Assembly: GCF_947500045.1 (NCBI RefSeq)
Contig: NZ_CANMQQ010000009.1
Coordinates: forward strand, 1 to 64,000
DNA length: 64,000 nt
Reading direction: 5' to 3'
DNA from: an uncultured Ruegeria sp.
GTDB taxonomy: Bacteria; Pseudomonadota; Alphaproteobacteria; Rhodobacterales; Rhodobacteraceae
The notes beneath the pieces are model-generated. The model was not told where the DNA came from. It saw only the letters and a list, made by a program, of their open reading frames with translations, and ran no database searches. Made by a program: the position numbers and the translations under genes. Position 1 is the first letter of the stretch; each line of letters begins with the position of its first letter. Below, piece by piece: positions 45,605 to 54,746 of this stretch.

Positions 45605-45667
45605 GGCAGTTTCTGTGCACTGACGTCATTCTGCTCGCACAAACTAATCTGCGCAAAGGAGAGCGCA

Positions 45668-46117
45668 ATGCGAGAAGTCATGACAAAGAACATGGCTCGC
45701 AACATATTCTATGGCGGGTCATTGTTCTTCATTCTCATCTTTCTGGCCCTGTCGGCCCATTCGCACTGGTATATCGTCAACTCGGAAAACGCCGCGAATC
45801 TTGATGAAAGCGTGGTGCGGGGCAAACACGTCTGGGAAAAACACGCCTGCATCAACTGCCATACCATCTTGGGCGAAGGCGCATACTTTGCCCCCGAGGT
45901 TGGTAACGTGATGACCCGTTGGGGTGTGCTGGACGACCCGGAATCAGCCTTTGAAGCGCTCAAGGGCTGGATGGAAGCACAGCCAACCGGCATTCCCGGT
46001 CGTCGGCAGATGCCCAATTTCAACCTCAGCGACGAAGAGATCCGTGATCTGGCGAACTTCCTGATCTGGACAGACAACATCGACGCTCAGGGCTGGCCGC
46101 CCAACGAGGCAGGCTGA
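45668..46117 (+). CDS. norC: Nitric oxide reductase subunit C
   Basis: A 149-residue membrane-anchored cytochrome c (one N-terminal helix, then CINCHTILGEGAYFAPEV). It passes electrons to NorB, which reduces two NO to N2O. The distal ligand is probably the Met in RRQMPNF. GGAGAG precedes the ATG. It is first in norCBQDEF. Confidence 0.96.
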   Translation: MREVMTKNMARNIFYGGSLFFILIFLALSAHSHWYIVNSENAANLDESVVRGKHVWEKHACINCHTILGEGAYFAPEVGNVMTRWGVLDDPESAFEALKGWMEAQPTGIPGRRQMPNFNLSDEEIRDLANFLIWTDNIDAQGWPPNEAG

Positions 46118-46133
46118 GAAAGGGAACGGAGCA

Positions 46134-47534
46134 ATGAAATACGAATCCCAAAAAATCGCCTATGCCTACTTTGCAGTAGCCATGGCCTTGTTTGCGATAC
46201 AGGTGATCGGCGGCCTTCTGGCCGGTTTTATCTATGTATTCCCAAACTTCCTGAGTGAGCTTCTGCCGTTCAACATCGTGCGGATGCTGCATACCAATTC
46301 GCTGATCGTCTGGCTGATCCTTGGCTTCTTTGGTGCTGCCTATTTCCTGATACCGGAAGAGGCGGAACGCGAGATCCATTCGACCAAACTGGCCTATCTG
46401 CAGCTGATCATCCTTGTGGTCGGTACCTTGGGCGTGGTTGTGACCTATGTGTTCAACCTATTCGAAGGCAACTGGCTGCTGGGCAAAGAGGGGCGCGAGT
46501 TCCTTGAGCAGCCTAAATGGGTCAAGATGGGCATCGTCGTGGCCGCGCTGATCTTCCTTTACAACGTGTCGATGACCGTTCTGAAGGGCAAGAAAACTGC
46601 CATCACCAACATCCTTCTGTTGGGTTTGTGGGGTCTGGCGCTGCTGTTCCTGTTCGCCTTCTACAACCCAGGCAACCTGTCCTTGGACAAACAATACTGG
46701 TGGTATGTTGTCCACCTCTGGGTCGAAGGTGTGTGGGAACTGATCATGGCCTCGATCCTGGCCTACCTGATGTTGAAGCTGACCGGTGTTGACCGTGAGG
46801 TGGTCGAAAAATGGCTCTATGTCATCGTCGCTGCCGCGCTGTTCTCGGGCATCCTTGGCACTGGGCACCACTACTATTGGATCGGTACGCCTGCATACTG
46901 GCAGTGGATTGGTTCGATCTTCTCAAGCCTCGAGGTGATCCCGTTCTTCGCGATGATGGCTTTTGCCTTCGTCATGGTCTGGAAAGGTCGCCGTGATCAC
47001 CCCAACAAGGCCGCGCTGCTGTGGTCGCTGGGCTGTGCCACATTGGCCTTCTTCGGCGCCGGTGTCTGGGGCTTCCTGCATACGCTGCACGGGGTGAACT
47101 ATTATACCCACGGTACGCAGATCACCGCGGCCCACGGTCACCTGGCCTTCTACGGCGCCTATGTCTGCCTCAATCTGGCGATCTTCAGCTATGCGATGCC
47201 GATCCTGAAGAACCGTGATCCCTATAATCAGGTTCTGAACATGGGTTCGTTCTGGTTAATGACCAGCGGCATGGTCTTCATGACCTTCGTGCTGACCTTC
47301 GGCGGTACCGTGCAGACACACATGCAACGTGTTGTCGGCGACTACTTCATGGACGTCCAGGACCAGATCGCGATCTTCTACTGGATGCGTCTTGGCTCAG
47401 GTGTGGTTGTGGTCCTTGGTGCGCTGCTGTTCATCTACTCGATCTGGGTACCCCGGAAAGAGGTGGTTGAACCCGGTCCGATCGAACGCGACCGGCTGGA
47501 GAGCGATCCTGACCACGTCGCAGCGGAGTCATGA
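46134..47534 (+). CDS. norB: Nitric oxide reductase subunit B
   Basis: A 466-residue, 12-helix heme-copper oxidase homologue of the cNOR type, the catalytic subunit with heme b, heme b3 and FeB. Metal-binding histidines are seen in HLWVEGVWE, GTGHHYYWIG and the late HGTQITAAHGHLAFYGAY. It overlaps norQ by 4 bp. Confidence 0.97.
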   Translation: MKYESQKIAYAYFAVAMALFAIQVIGGLLAGFIYVFPNFLSELLPFNIVRMLHTNSLIVWLILGFFGAAYFLIPEEAEREIHSTKLAYLQLIILVVGTLGVVVTYVFNLFEGNWLLGKEGREFLEQPKWVKMGIVVAALIFLYNVSMTVLKGKKTAITNILLLGLWGLALLFLFAFYNPGNLSLDKQYWWYVVHLWVEGVWELIMASILAYLMLKLTGVDREVVEKWLYVIVAAALFSGILGTGHHYYWIGTPAYWQWIGSIFSSLEVIPFFAMMAFAFVMVWKGRRDHPNKAALLWSLGCATLAFFGAGVWGFLHTLHGVNYYTHGTQITAAHGHLAFYGAYVCLNLAIFSYAMPILKNRDPYNQVLNMGSFWLMTSGMVFMTFVLTFGGTVQTHMQRVVGDYFMDVQDQIAIFYWMRLGSGVVVVLGALLFIYSIWVPRKEVVEPGPIERDRLESDPDHVAAES

Positions 47535-48346
47535 AGATGGACGGCTCCATGAAACTGAACGAGGGGGCGGCAAACGCCCCCTTTTACCTCGCACAAGGTG
47601 ATGAATGCGATGTGTTCACCGCTGCGTATGAAAATGACCTGCCAGTCCTGCTGAAAGGCCCGACAGGCTGCGGAAAAACCCGCTTTGTGGCCCATATGGC
47701 CGCCAGTCTAGGCCGCCCGCTTTATACCGTGGCCTGCCACGATGACCTTGCCGCCGCCGACCTGATCGGGCGCTACCTGCTGAAAGGCGGAGAAACCGTC
47801 TGGGTCGATGGCCCCCTGACCCGTGCGGTGCGCGAAGGCGCGATCTGCTACCTTGATGAGGTGGTCGAGGCGCGCAAGGACGTCACCGTCGTTTTGCACC
47901 CGCTAACCGATGACCGGCGCATCCTGCCGATTGATCGCACGGGCGAAGAGCTTGAGGCCTCGCCCGGTTTCATGCTGGTCGCCTCGTATAACCCGGGATA
48001 TCAGAATATCCTGAAAACCCTGAAACCTTCGACCCGGCAACGGTTCATTTCGCTGGAATTCGACTTCCCATCACCTCAGATGGAGGCCGAAGTTGCCGCC
48101 AAGGAAAGCGGCCTCCCGTTGGAGCGTTGCAAGCCGCTGGTGCGGTTGGCGGGCAAACTGCGCGGGCTCAAGGGTCAGGACCTTGAGGAAGGTGTTTCCA
48201 CCCGTCTGGTCGTCTATGCGGCGACGTTGATCGCACAAGGCATGTCTACCGACCGCGCCATCCTCGCCGCCATGATCGAACCTCTGACTGATGACGAGGA
48301 TATCAAACGCGGGCTCCTCGATCTTGTCACGGCTGTCTTTGGGTGA
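47531..48346 (+). CDS. norQ: NorQ, MoxR-type AAA+ ATPase
   Basis: A 271-residue AAA+ protein. Walker A is LLKGPTGCGKTRF and Walker B is ICYLDEVVEAR; arginine-finger region TRQRFISLEF. With NorD it inserts or activates the FeB centre of NorB. The ATG overlaps the norB stop (ATGA); an internal Met four codons on is also possible. Confidence 0.95.
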   Translation: MKMDGSMKLNEGAANAPFYLAQGDECDVFTAAYENDLPVLLKGPTGCGKTRFVAHMAASLGRPLYTVACHDDLAAADLIGRYLLKGGETVWVDGPLTRAVREGAICYLDEVVEARKDVTVVLHPLTDDRRILPIDRTGEELEASPGFMLVASYNPGYQNILKTLKPSTRQRFISLEFDFPSPQMEAEVAAKESGLPLERCKPLVRLAGKLRGLKGQDLEEGVSTRLVVYAATLIAQGMSTDRAILAAMIEPLTDDEDIKRGLLDLVTAVFG

Positions 48347-48355
48347 GGCCGGCCA

Positions 48356-50278
48356 ATGGTCAAGATCGATTTTGAGCCATGGGAACCCGAAGAAACGATC
48401 GGGAAACTGTGGCACACCCTTGCCAGCCGCCTCGATGCACCCCAGGTGCACGATGGAGCCGCGGTCGACCTTTCTGAGGTCGCGGGGCGGCTGGCCGTCC
48501 TCTTCCGAGGACTTGGGGGTAGTCCGGGCGTCGAATTGCGCCCGGTCTCGCCCGAGGTTTCACGCCACCGTCTAAGCTGGCGCCGTCGTCTGGCGACCGA
48601 GATCGAGCTGATGCCGCGCGCATCTTTTGATGGTGAAGTTCTGCGTCTGCCGGACCGGCTTGCAGTATTCCCCGCACGTGAAGCGAATGGTGCACTTTAT
48701 GTCTGGCTGGCGGCAACAGCGGCCCATGCCGGAACCCGAATTGACGAAGACGATCCACTGCGCGCCGATCTGCGTGCACTGTACGCTGCCCGACAAATGG
48801 TCGAGGCGACCTTGGACAACGCCCAAGGCTTGCGCCCGCTTTACACAGAGCTTTGCAAAGGTGTTCTGCATCACCGCGATATCCCCGGATTACCGCCCGC
48901 TGAAGCTGCAGTTGAAGAGCTCGTCCGCTCCATGCTGGGCGACCCCGCCCCTCTGTCTCCAAAAGCCGAGCAGTTCCTAGCGCTGGACGATGACCTGACC
49001 GCCCCGCGCGGTTACCAGTCCTTCCGCCCGATCCCGCTGTGGCCCGAATTGCGCGCGGTTGGATTTTCCGAACATAACGAGGTCGAGAACCCAGATACCG
49101 AAGGCCCCCCCGAAGAATCTGGCGAAAAAACCCATCGCGCCCGCCGCCGCAAATCGGATCAGGCATCCCGTAGTGACAGTTTCATCCTGCACAAGTTCGA
49201 AGCCATCCTCAGCTGGGCCGAGTTCCTGAATATAAACCGGCGTATCGATGACGACGATCCTGATAACGCCAAGAAAGCTGCGGATGATCAGGAAGAGATT
49301 GGCCTTGGCCAGATCTCGAAGGCACCGCCAACCAAGCTGAAACTGCATCTGGATCTCGCGCCCGAAGATGTGAACCGCGAACGCCTTTCAGGGCGTATCC
49401 TTTATCCAGAATGGGACGTGCGCACCGGTCGATACCTGCCCGATCACGTCAACGTCCTGACCTCGGACGCCGAGATTCGCGAAGACGCTGCAGAGTTTGG
49501 CAAGGACCCCGCAACCGCCCGCCGCATTCGAGCCGTGAAACGCCAGTTCGAAGCGCTGCGCCCCGGCCGTGTGATGACCCGCGGCCATTTGGATGGCGAT
49601 CAGCTGGATATCGAGGCAGCCGTTCGGGCACAGGTTGACCGCTGTGCAAATGGCGAAGGGACCGAGCGTATCTGGATGCAATCCCGCCCCGAGGCGCGTG
49701 ATCTGGCGGTTTCGATCCTGCTGGATGTCAGCCGCTCGACCGAAAGCGCCGTTACAGGCCGCGCTGTGATCGATATCGAGCGCGAGGCGCTGGCTGCGCT
49801 CGCCTGGGGTCTGAACGCTTGCGGTGACGATTTCGCAATCCATGCTTTCAGCTCGCTGAAACGTCAGCGCGTCTATGTGCAGCGGTGCAAGCGGTTTGAT
49901 GAGCCGATGGGTGGATTGGTCGAACAACGTATCGCGTCGCTGCGACCCGGCCACTACACAAGGCTTGGCGCGGCGATCCGGCATTGCTCGGCTGATCTGG
50001 CCAGCCAATCGCGCAAACGCCGGTTATTGCTGGTGATCACCGACGGCAAGCCCAACGATCTGGACCATTATGAGGGCCGTCACGGTATCGAAGACACCTG
50101 CATGGCCGTCCGTGAAGCGCGCCGGGCCGGGCAATCGGTCTTCGGTGTCACCATCGACAAAACCGGCAAAAGCTGGTTCCCGAGGATGTTCGGACAGGGC
50201 GGTTTTGCAGTCATCCCGGACCCGCATCGCCTGACCATGGCCCTGCCGCAGATATACCGCCAATTGGTCGGCGCATGA
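48356..50278 (+). CDS. norD: NorD, von Willebrand factor A protein
   Basis: A 640-residue protein with a C-terminal VWA domain whose MIDAS motif is DVSRSTES (about residues 461-468) and late LLLVITDGKPNDLDHYEG. The N-terminal half is less conserved, with an acidic/basic middle stretch. It pairs with NorQ in NorCB maturation. It overlaps norE by 4 bp. Confidence 0.94.
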   Translation: MVKIDFEPWEPEETIGKLWHTLASRLDAPQVHDGAAVDLSEVAGRLAVLFRGLGGSPGVELRPVSPEVSRHRLSWRRRLATEIELMPRASFDGEVLRLPDRLAVFPAREANGALYVWLAATAAHAGTRIDEDDPLRADLRALYAARQMVEATLDNAQGLRPLYTELCKGVLHHRDIPGLPPAEAAVEELVRSMLGDPAPLSPKAEQFLALDDDLTAPRGYQSFRPIPLWPELRAVGFSEHNEVENPDTEGPPEESGEKTHRARRRKSDQASRSDSFILHKFEAILSWAEFLNINRRIDDDDPDNAKKAADDQEEIGLGQISKAPPTKLKLHLDLAPEDVNRERLSGRILYPEWDVRTGRYLPDHVNVLTSDAEIREDAAEFGKDPATARRIRAVKRQFEALRPGRVMTRGHLDGDQLDIEAAVRAQVDRCANGEGTERIWMQSRPEARDLAVSILLDVSRSTESAVTGRAVIDIEREALAALAWGLNACGDDFAIHAFSSLKRQRVYVQRCKRFDEPMGGLVEQRIASLRPGHYTRLGAAIRHCSADLASQSRKRRLLLVITDGKPNDLDHYEGRHGIEDTCMAVREARRAGQSVFGVTIDKTGKSWFPRMFGQGGFAVIPDPHRLTMALPQIYRQLVGA

Positions 50279-50823
50279 CCGAGACCTCTTTGATCGACGA
50301 GCTTCCGGGCGAGTTGCTGATGTGGGTTCTGATCATCTCGGAACTGCTGGTGTTCGGCGCCGGCCTGATTGCCTTCATGGGCGTACGCCTGACCGACCCT
50401 GCTGGATTTGCCGAAGCCCAATCGCATCTCTATCGCACCGGTGCGGCGCTCAACACAGTGGTGCTGGTCACCTCGGGCTACTTGGCCGCGCAGGCCTTGC
50501 ATTGGCGGCGGACAGCGCGCCGAGGTTTGGCCCGACTGGCGTTGATCGCAGCGGCTGCGCTGGGCGTCGTGTTCCTGGTAATTAAGGGCGCAGAGTACGT
50601 AGGAAAAGCTGCGCAGGGGATCACGTTTGAGACCCACCCGTTTTTCCTGTTTTACTACCTGCTCACCGGGTTTCACGCGGCACATGTGTTGGCCGGTGTG
50701 GGCATTCTACTGCTGGTCGCCTGGCGGGATGACCCCAACAACATCGAAGCAGGCGCACAGTTCTGGCATATGGTCGACCTGGTCTGGATCATGCTCTTCC
50801 CGGTAATCTACCTATTGGGATGA
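50275..50823 (+). CDS. norE: NorE, cytochrome c oxidase subunit III-like protein
   Basis: A 182-residue protein with about five membrane helices and the subunit III blocks WVLIISELLVFGAGLI and FYYLLTGFHAAHVLAG. It is an accessory protein for NO reductase activity, of uncertain biochemistry. ATGA overlaps join it to norD and norF. Confidence 0.92.
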   Translation: MTETSLIDELPGELLMWVLIISELLVFGAGLIAFMGVRLTDPAGFAEAQSHLYRTGAALNTVVLVTSGYLAAQALHWRRTARRGLARLALIAAAALGVVFLVIKGAEYVGKAAQGITFETHPFFLFYYLLTGFHAAHVLAGVGILLLVAWRDDPNNIEAGAQFWHMVDLVWIMLFPVIYLLG

Positions 50824-51116
50824 TGATAATGCCCACCGCTTCTTCTTGTCCCAAATACGGCCGCCGGAGGCACCTGAACACACTCACACGCGCTTGGTTC
50901 ACTCTTCTGGTGCTCAGTATCGCGTCGGCGCTGTTGACCATGCTGCCCATCCCTCCCGCGTTTTTGGGCGGCGGCATCTTGATTCTCGCTTTGGCGAAAT
51001 GTCGGATTATCCTCGCCCGATATCTGGACCTGGCAATCAGCCCAGCCTGGCTGCGGGGGTTCACCGTGGTTTTGACAGGTTTTGTGATTATCACCTTTGC
51101 GCTCTACCTGATCTAA
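50820..51116 (+). CDS. norF: NorF, small membrane protein
   Basis: A 98-residue protein with about three hydrophobic segments and the central block LALAKCRIILARYLDL typical of NorF/cytochrome oxidase subunit IV-like proteins. Its first about 21 residues are unlike the family, because the dispersed 44-bp repeat is read as codons 7-21; there is no better start after the repeat. It overlaps norE by 4 bp. Confidence 0.82.
   Translation: MMIMPTASSCPKYGRRRHLNTLTRAWFTLLVLSIASALLTMLPIPPAFLGGGILILALAKCRIILARYLDLAISPAWLRGFTVVLTGFVIITFALYLI
50838..50881 (-). repeat. Dispersed 44-bp repeat, copy 2 (inside the 5' end of norF)
   Basis: Matches copy 1 at 33117-33160 in 40 of 44 positions. Here the element lies antisense to the host gene, whereas in nirN it lies sense, yet it stays open in both frames. 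Confidence 0.85.
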
Positions 51117-51169
51117 AAACACCGCCTCCGAAGAGACGGCGAAGTTTCACGCAAGGGGGCGCTTCTTGA

Positions 51170-52393
51170 TTACTGTGCAGCCATCGGCATCCGTGCAATC
51201 TGGCACCGTTGCCACAAGGCGGAAAGCGCGCCAACCAGATGGTCGATATCCTCATCCGTATGCACCGGGGACGGTGTGATCCGCAGACGCTCAGTCCCTT
51301 TCGGCACAGTGGGATAATTGATCGGCTGGATATAGATGCCGAACTCTTCCAGTAGTGTGTCCGAGATGAACTTACACTTTACCGGATCGCCGACCATCAC
51401 CGGGATGATATGGCTGGGGTTGGGGATGTGCGGAATACCTTCCGCGTCCAGACGGGCACGTACCTGCGCCACACGCGCCTTTTGCAGGTCGCGCTCGGTA
51501 TTGGATTGTTTCAGGTGCCGGATCGAAGCTGCTGCTCCGGCTGCGATTGCGGGTGGAAGAGCAGTGGTAAAGATGAACCCGCTGGCAAAGCTGCGCACGA
51601 AATCACACAGCGCGGCTGAGGCCGCGATGTAACCCCCAACGACACCAAATGCTTTGCCGAGGGTCCCTTCGATCACGGTCAGGCGATCCATCAGGCCCTC
51701 CCGTTCCGCGATACCACCGCCGCGTGGGCCATAGAGGCCAACGGCGTGAACCTCATCCAGATAGGTCATCGCGCCATATTTGTCGGCCAGATCGCAAATC
51801 TCTTTGATGGGCGCGATATCACCGTCCATCGAATAGACCGATTCAAAGGCGATCATCTTGGGCGCATCGGGGTCTGCGGCGGCCAGTTTCGCCTCAAGAT
51901 CTGCCAGATCGTTATGCTTCCAGATAACCTTCTGAGCCCGCGAATGGCGGATGCCTTCGATCATCGAGGCATGGTTCAGCGCATCAGAGAACACGATCAG
52001 GCCAGGGATTTTCGCAGCGAGCGTTCCAAGGGCTGCCCAATTCGAAACATATCCGGACGTAAAAAGAAGTGCTGCTTCTTTTCCGTGCAGATCGGCCAGT
52101 TCAGTCTCAAGCAACACATGATCGTGGGTGGTGCCCGATATGTTCCGCGTACCCCCGGCCCCTGCACCGCAGCGGTCTAATGCGTCATGCATCGCACCGA
52201 TCACCGATGGATGCTGGCCCATGCCAAGATAGTCATTTGAACACCAGATCCGCACATCCCGCTGGACCGAGCCATCTGTTTGACGTGCGTTTGGGAAGGA
52301 CCCGCAGTGACGTTGCAAGTCGATGAAAACACGATAATTTCCTTCACCTCGAAGGTCATTGAGGCTCTGATCAAAAAAACGCTCGTAGTCCAT
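51170..52393 (-). CDS. hemA: 5-aminolevulinate synthase
   Basis: A 407-residue PLP enzyme condensing glycine and succinyl-CoA to 5-aminolevulinate, the first step of alphaproteobacterial tetrapyrrole synthesis. The PLP lysine is K247 in [26 protein letters not shown] and [13 protein letters not shown] are also typical. The start at 52393 has GGGGAG upstream; the longer frame adds a Cys-rich unrelated stretch. An FNR/Dnr box is centred 69.5 nt upstream, so this copy is likely induced with denitrification to feed heme b, c and d1 synthesis. Confidence 0.95.
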   Translation of the reverse strand: MDYERFFDQSLNDLRGEGNYRVFIDLQRHCGSFPNARQTDGSVQRDVRIWCSNDYLGMGQHPSVIGAMHDALDRCGAGAGGTRNISGTTHDHVLLETELADLHGKEAALLFTSGYVSNWAALGTLAAKIPGLIVFSDALNHASMIEGIRHSRAQKVIWKHNDLADLEAKLAAADPDAPKMIAFESVYSMDGDIAPIKEICDLADKYGAMTYLDEVHAVGLYGPRGGGIAEREGLMDRLTVIEGTLGKAFGVVGGYIAASAALCDFVRSFASGFIFTTALPPAIAAGAAASIRHLKQSNTERDLQKARVAQVRARLDAEGIPHIPNPSHIIPVMVGDPVKCKFISDTLLEEFGIYIQPINYPTVPKGTERLRITPSPVHTDEDIDHLVGALSALWQRCQIARMPMAAQ

Positions 52394-52455
52394 CTTGCGT
52401 GCTCCCCGGATTACTGGCTTTGGGCTGAGAATAAGGCAGCGCAGCATCCCACAAC

Positions 52456-52469
52456 ATGACAATTGTCAA
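52456..52469 (-). promoter_or_regulatory. FNR/Dnr box of hemA
   Basis: ATGACAATTGTCAA, 9 of 10 conserved positions, centred 69.5 nt upstream of the hemA ATG. It is also 117 nt upstream of the divergent regulator gene and may affect both. Confidence 0.75.
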
Positions 52470-52579
52470 GTTGAGAACGTATCAAAAGGGTAGTGCACAA
52501 GCGCCGTGTTTGGCGTAGTTTGAGGTTGGGATGGATGGACGTCGTTTGACTTCGGCGAGAAAGGCACAGGGGTGATTTC

Positions 52580-53281
52580 ATGTCTCATGAGGCACAAAAG
52601 GCGATCGCCCGACAGTCGCTGCTGTTGCGCAGTTTGCCGGATCAGCATGTCGAGACTTTGCTGAGCCACGCAATCTGGCGTCAGTACGACCGGGGCGAGA
52701 CGATTTTTCTGCAGGAAGAAAAGGCACAGGCCGTACACGTGGTTCTGGAAGGTTGGGTCAAACTGTTCCGCATGACACCCACCGGGGCCGAAGCCGTGGT
52801 AAGCGTCTTTACCCGTGGCGACAGTTTTGGCGAAGCCTTGGCGCTGCGCAACGTGCCTTATCCGGTCTCGGCCGAAGCCGTATCGGCCTGTGATGTCATG
52901 CATATCCCCAGCCCGATCCTGATCTCGTTGATGAAAGAGGACCCCGAGATTGGGATTTCGATTCTGGCCGCGACTTTTACCCATCTGCACTCGCTGGTGG
53001 CGCAATTGGAGCAGCTCAAGGCACAAACCGGTGCACAGCGTGTGGCCGAGTTTCTGCTGAACCTCTGCGACGACGAAACGGGCGGGTGCGATGTATCGTT
53101 GCCCTACGACAAGATGCTGATTGCGGGGCGTCTTGGAATGAAGCCCGAAAGCCTGAGCCGCGCGTTTTCACGGCTCAAGGCGGTTGGGGTAAAGGTCAAC
53201 CGCAACCACGCCGAGATTTCGGATATCGCATTACTGCGGGAGTATGCCGAAAGCGATCCGGCGGAAAATTGGAGCCGATAA
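52580..53281 (+). CDS. dnr: Crp/Fnr family regulator, Dnr/NnrR type
   Basis: A 233-residue regulator: cyclic-nucleotide-binding-like sensory domain (residues 20-135), dimer helix, and winged helix with recognition motif ESLSR (E190, S193, R194), the FNR-type specificity set that reads TTGAC/T half-sites. It lacks the N-terminal cysteine cluster of FNR, so it should not carry an Fe-S cluster; NO-sensing heme-type Dnr/NnrR is the likely subgroup. It is placed between hemA and nap inside the island and is the natural candidate for the seven boxes in the window. A terminator follows. Confidence 0.9.
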   Translation: MSHEAQKAIARQSLLLRSLPDQHVETLLSHAIWRQYDRGETIFLQEEKAQAVHVVLEGWVKLFRMTPTGAEAVVSVFTRGDSFGEALALRNVPYPVSAEAVSACDVMHIPSPILISLMKEDPEIGISILAATFTHLHSLVAQLEQLKAQTGAQRVAEFLLNLCDDETGGCDVSLPYDKMLIAGRLGMKPESLSRAFSRLKAVGVKVNRNHAEISDIALLREYAESDPAENWSR

Positions 53282-53299
53282 CCCGGCAGTTCCGCCGGG
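53282..53299 (+). terminator. Terminator of the Dnr-type regulator gene
   Basis: CCCGGC/GCCGGG stem with a 6-nt loop, starting right after the stop codon, followed by a T-rich tail (GGTTTGTTT). Confidence 0.75.
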
Positions 53300-53309
53300 C
53301 CGGTTTGTT

Positions 53310-53567
53310 TCAGACGGTTGTGCCCTTGCGGCGGATTGCGGTGCCCAGACTACCGGCGCAGACGCCAACAACGATTGCGATCACAAGCGCCACCGATCCA
53401 ACATGGGAAAACTGCCACCCGGCAAAAAGCAGTGGCGCGATCAGGCCGACCAAACCGCCCAGAAGTGCGCCCAGCCACAATTGGCGGGTCATCATGCCCA
53501 GCGCCAGACCAAGAATGCCGGGCAGGCCCAATACGTTGCCGCCGATGGTTCCAAGTATCTCTAACAT
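53310..53567 (-). CDS. Small membrane protein downstream of napC
   Basis: An 85-residue, Gly/Leu/Val-rich protein with about three hydrophobic segments (for example LGLPGILGLALGMM and VGSVALVIAIVVGVCAG) and a basic end AIRRKG. It is not recognised as any Nap subunit; NapE is shorter with one helix. The ATG at 53567 is 13 bp from the napC stop with a GGGGG run upstream (a GTG at 53579 is the alternative), so it is probably the last gene of the nap operon. Function unknown. Confidence 0.55.
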   Translation of the reverse strand: MLEILGTIGGNVLGLPGILGLALGMMTRQLWLGALLGGLVGLIAPLLFAGWQFSHVGSVALVIAIVVGVCAGSLGTAIRRKGTTV

Positions 53568-53580
53568 CTCTGCCCCCACC

Positions 53581-54273
53581 TTAGTCCGTGCTTTTGCTCA
53601 GGAACGAACGGATATCGTCGCCTGACGCGGCTGCGTGTTTCTGAAGAACCTCACCATCCACGGCCTCCGAGATCTTCTGGTACGTTTCCAGATAGTCGGG
53701 CGGCAGGCTGTGCGCGATACCCTGGTGGCAGTCGATACAGGTCATACCGGTGTCGATCGCGCGCTGGTGTTCGCTGGCAGCGCGGGTTTCCTGAAGGGTG
53801 AAATCCATATAGTCAAAGTTGTGACAGTTGCGGCATTCGCGGCTGTCGGATTCCTTCATCTTTTTCCACACGGCTGATGCCATAGCGAGTCGATGGTCCT
53901 CATACTTTTCGGGGGTACTAATCGTGCCAGCAAGTTCGTGATAAACGTCCTTCACGGCCATGATCTTGGCTTTGATCTTGTGGTTCCATTCATCCGGAAC
54001 GTGGCAGTCTGAACAGATCGCCCGTACGCCCGAGTGGTTGTTGTAGTGAATGGTCTCGCGGTATTCACCAAGGTTCGTTTCCATCGTGTGGCACGAGGTG
54101 CAGAACTCTTCTGTATTCGTCAGTTCCAGCGTCCAGTGGAACCCACCCCAGAATAGAATGCCCGCCAGAAATCCGGCCAGCAGGGTGAAACCAACGCTTA
54201 GGACGGCGATCGGGCTCCAGAACCAGGTCCAGAGGCGCCGGATGAGCCCTTGTTTTTCTTGGGAGTCGGACAT
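53581..54273 (-). CDS. napC: NapC, tetraheme quinol dehydrogenase
   Basis: A 230-residue membrane-anchored cytochrome: one N-terminal helix then four CxxCH sites (CTSCH, CSDCH, CRNCH, CIDCH). It takes electrons from quinol to NapB and NapA. It is closely related to the N-terminal half of the 595-residue fusion cytochrome in this window. Confidence 0.96.
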   Translation of the reverse strand: MSDSQEKQGLIRRLWTWFWSPIAVLSVGFTLLAGFLAGILFWGGFHWTLELTNTEEFCTSCHTMETNLGEYRETIHYNNHSGVRAICSDCHVPDEWNHKIKAKIMAVKDVYHELAGTISTPEKYEDHRLAMASAVWKKMKESDSRECRNCHNFDYMDFTLQETRAASEHQRAIDTGMTCIDCHQGIAHSLPPDYLETYQKISEAVDGEVLQKHAAASGDDIRSFLSKSTD

Positions 54274-54299
54274 GTCGCGCTCTCCTTTTCGACCTGAGT

Positions 54300-54734
54300 T
54301 TAGTTCCCGGAGGAAGGTTCAAATGTGTTATCGACCAGCGGCAGCGCATCAGCTTGCGGCACGTGACACTGGTTGCAGAAATACCGAGTGCCGGCGATCT
54401 GATCCAACTCTCGGCCTTCGCGGTCCAGATAATGGGTCATCGACAGCGTAGGCGCGTTGCGCTCGCCGGCCTTGGTCCAGTCGTGGCACGACAGGCACTG
54501 GTTGGTTCGCAGGTCGATCTGGTATTGCTCGGTCGAGTGTGGGATCAGCGGTGGCTGCTGGCGATAGTTGCGCTGCATGCGGCCTTCGATAGTGCGGTGA
54601 ACTTGGTCCAGAACGGCGGGCTCGTCCACTTCGGCACCGCGCAGGCTGTTGACCCCGGCAGATTGTGCAAGGGCCAGGCCGCCGAGGAGCAGCGGCGGGA
54701 TCAGGGCAAGGCACACTAGGATCGGCTTTTTCAT
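54300..54734 (-). CDS. napB: NapB, diheme cytochrome c subunit
   Basis: A 144-residue periplasmic subunit of nitrate reductase with signal peptide (LVCLALIPPLLLGGLALAQ) and two heme sites, CLSCH and CNQCH. It links NapC to NapA. It lies 12 bp after napH. Confidence 0.96.
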   Translation of the reverse strand: MKKPILVCLALIPPLLLGGLALAQSAGVNSLRGAEVDEPAVLDQVHRTIEGRMQRNYRQQPPLIPHSTEQYQIDLRTNQCLSCHDWTKAGERNAPTLSMTHYLDREGRELDQIAGTRYFCNQCHVPQADALPLVDNTFEPSSGN

Positions 54735-54746
54735 TGTCTCACTCCT

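Noticed and set aside
52470..52485. TTGAG-N5-ATCAA upstream of the Dnr gene as a second box
   Set aside because: Spacing is one base too long and the first half-site is weak.
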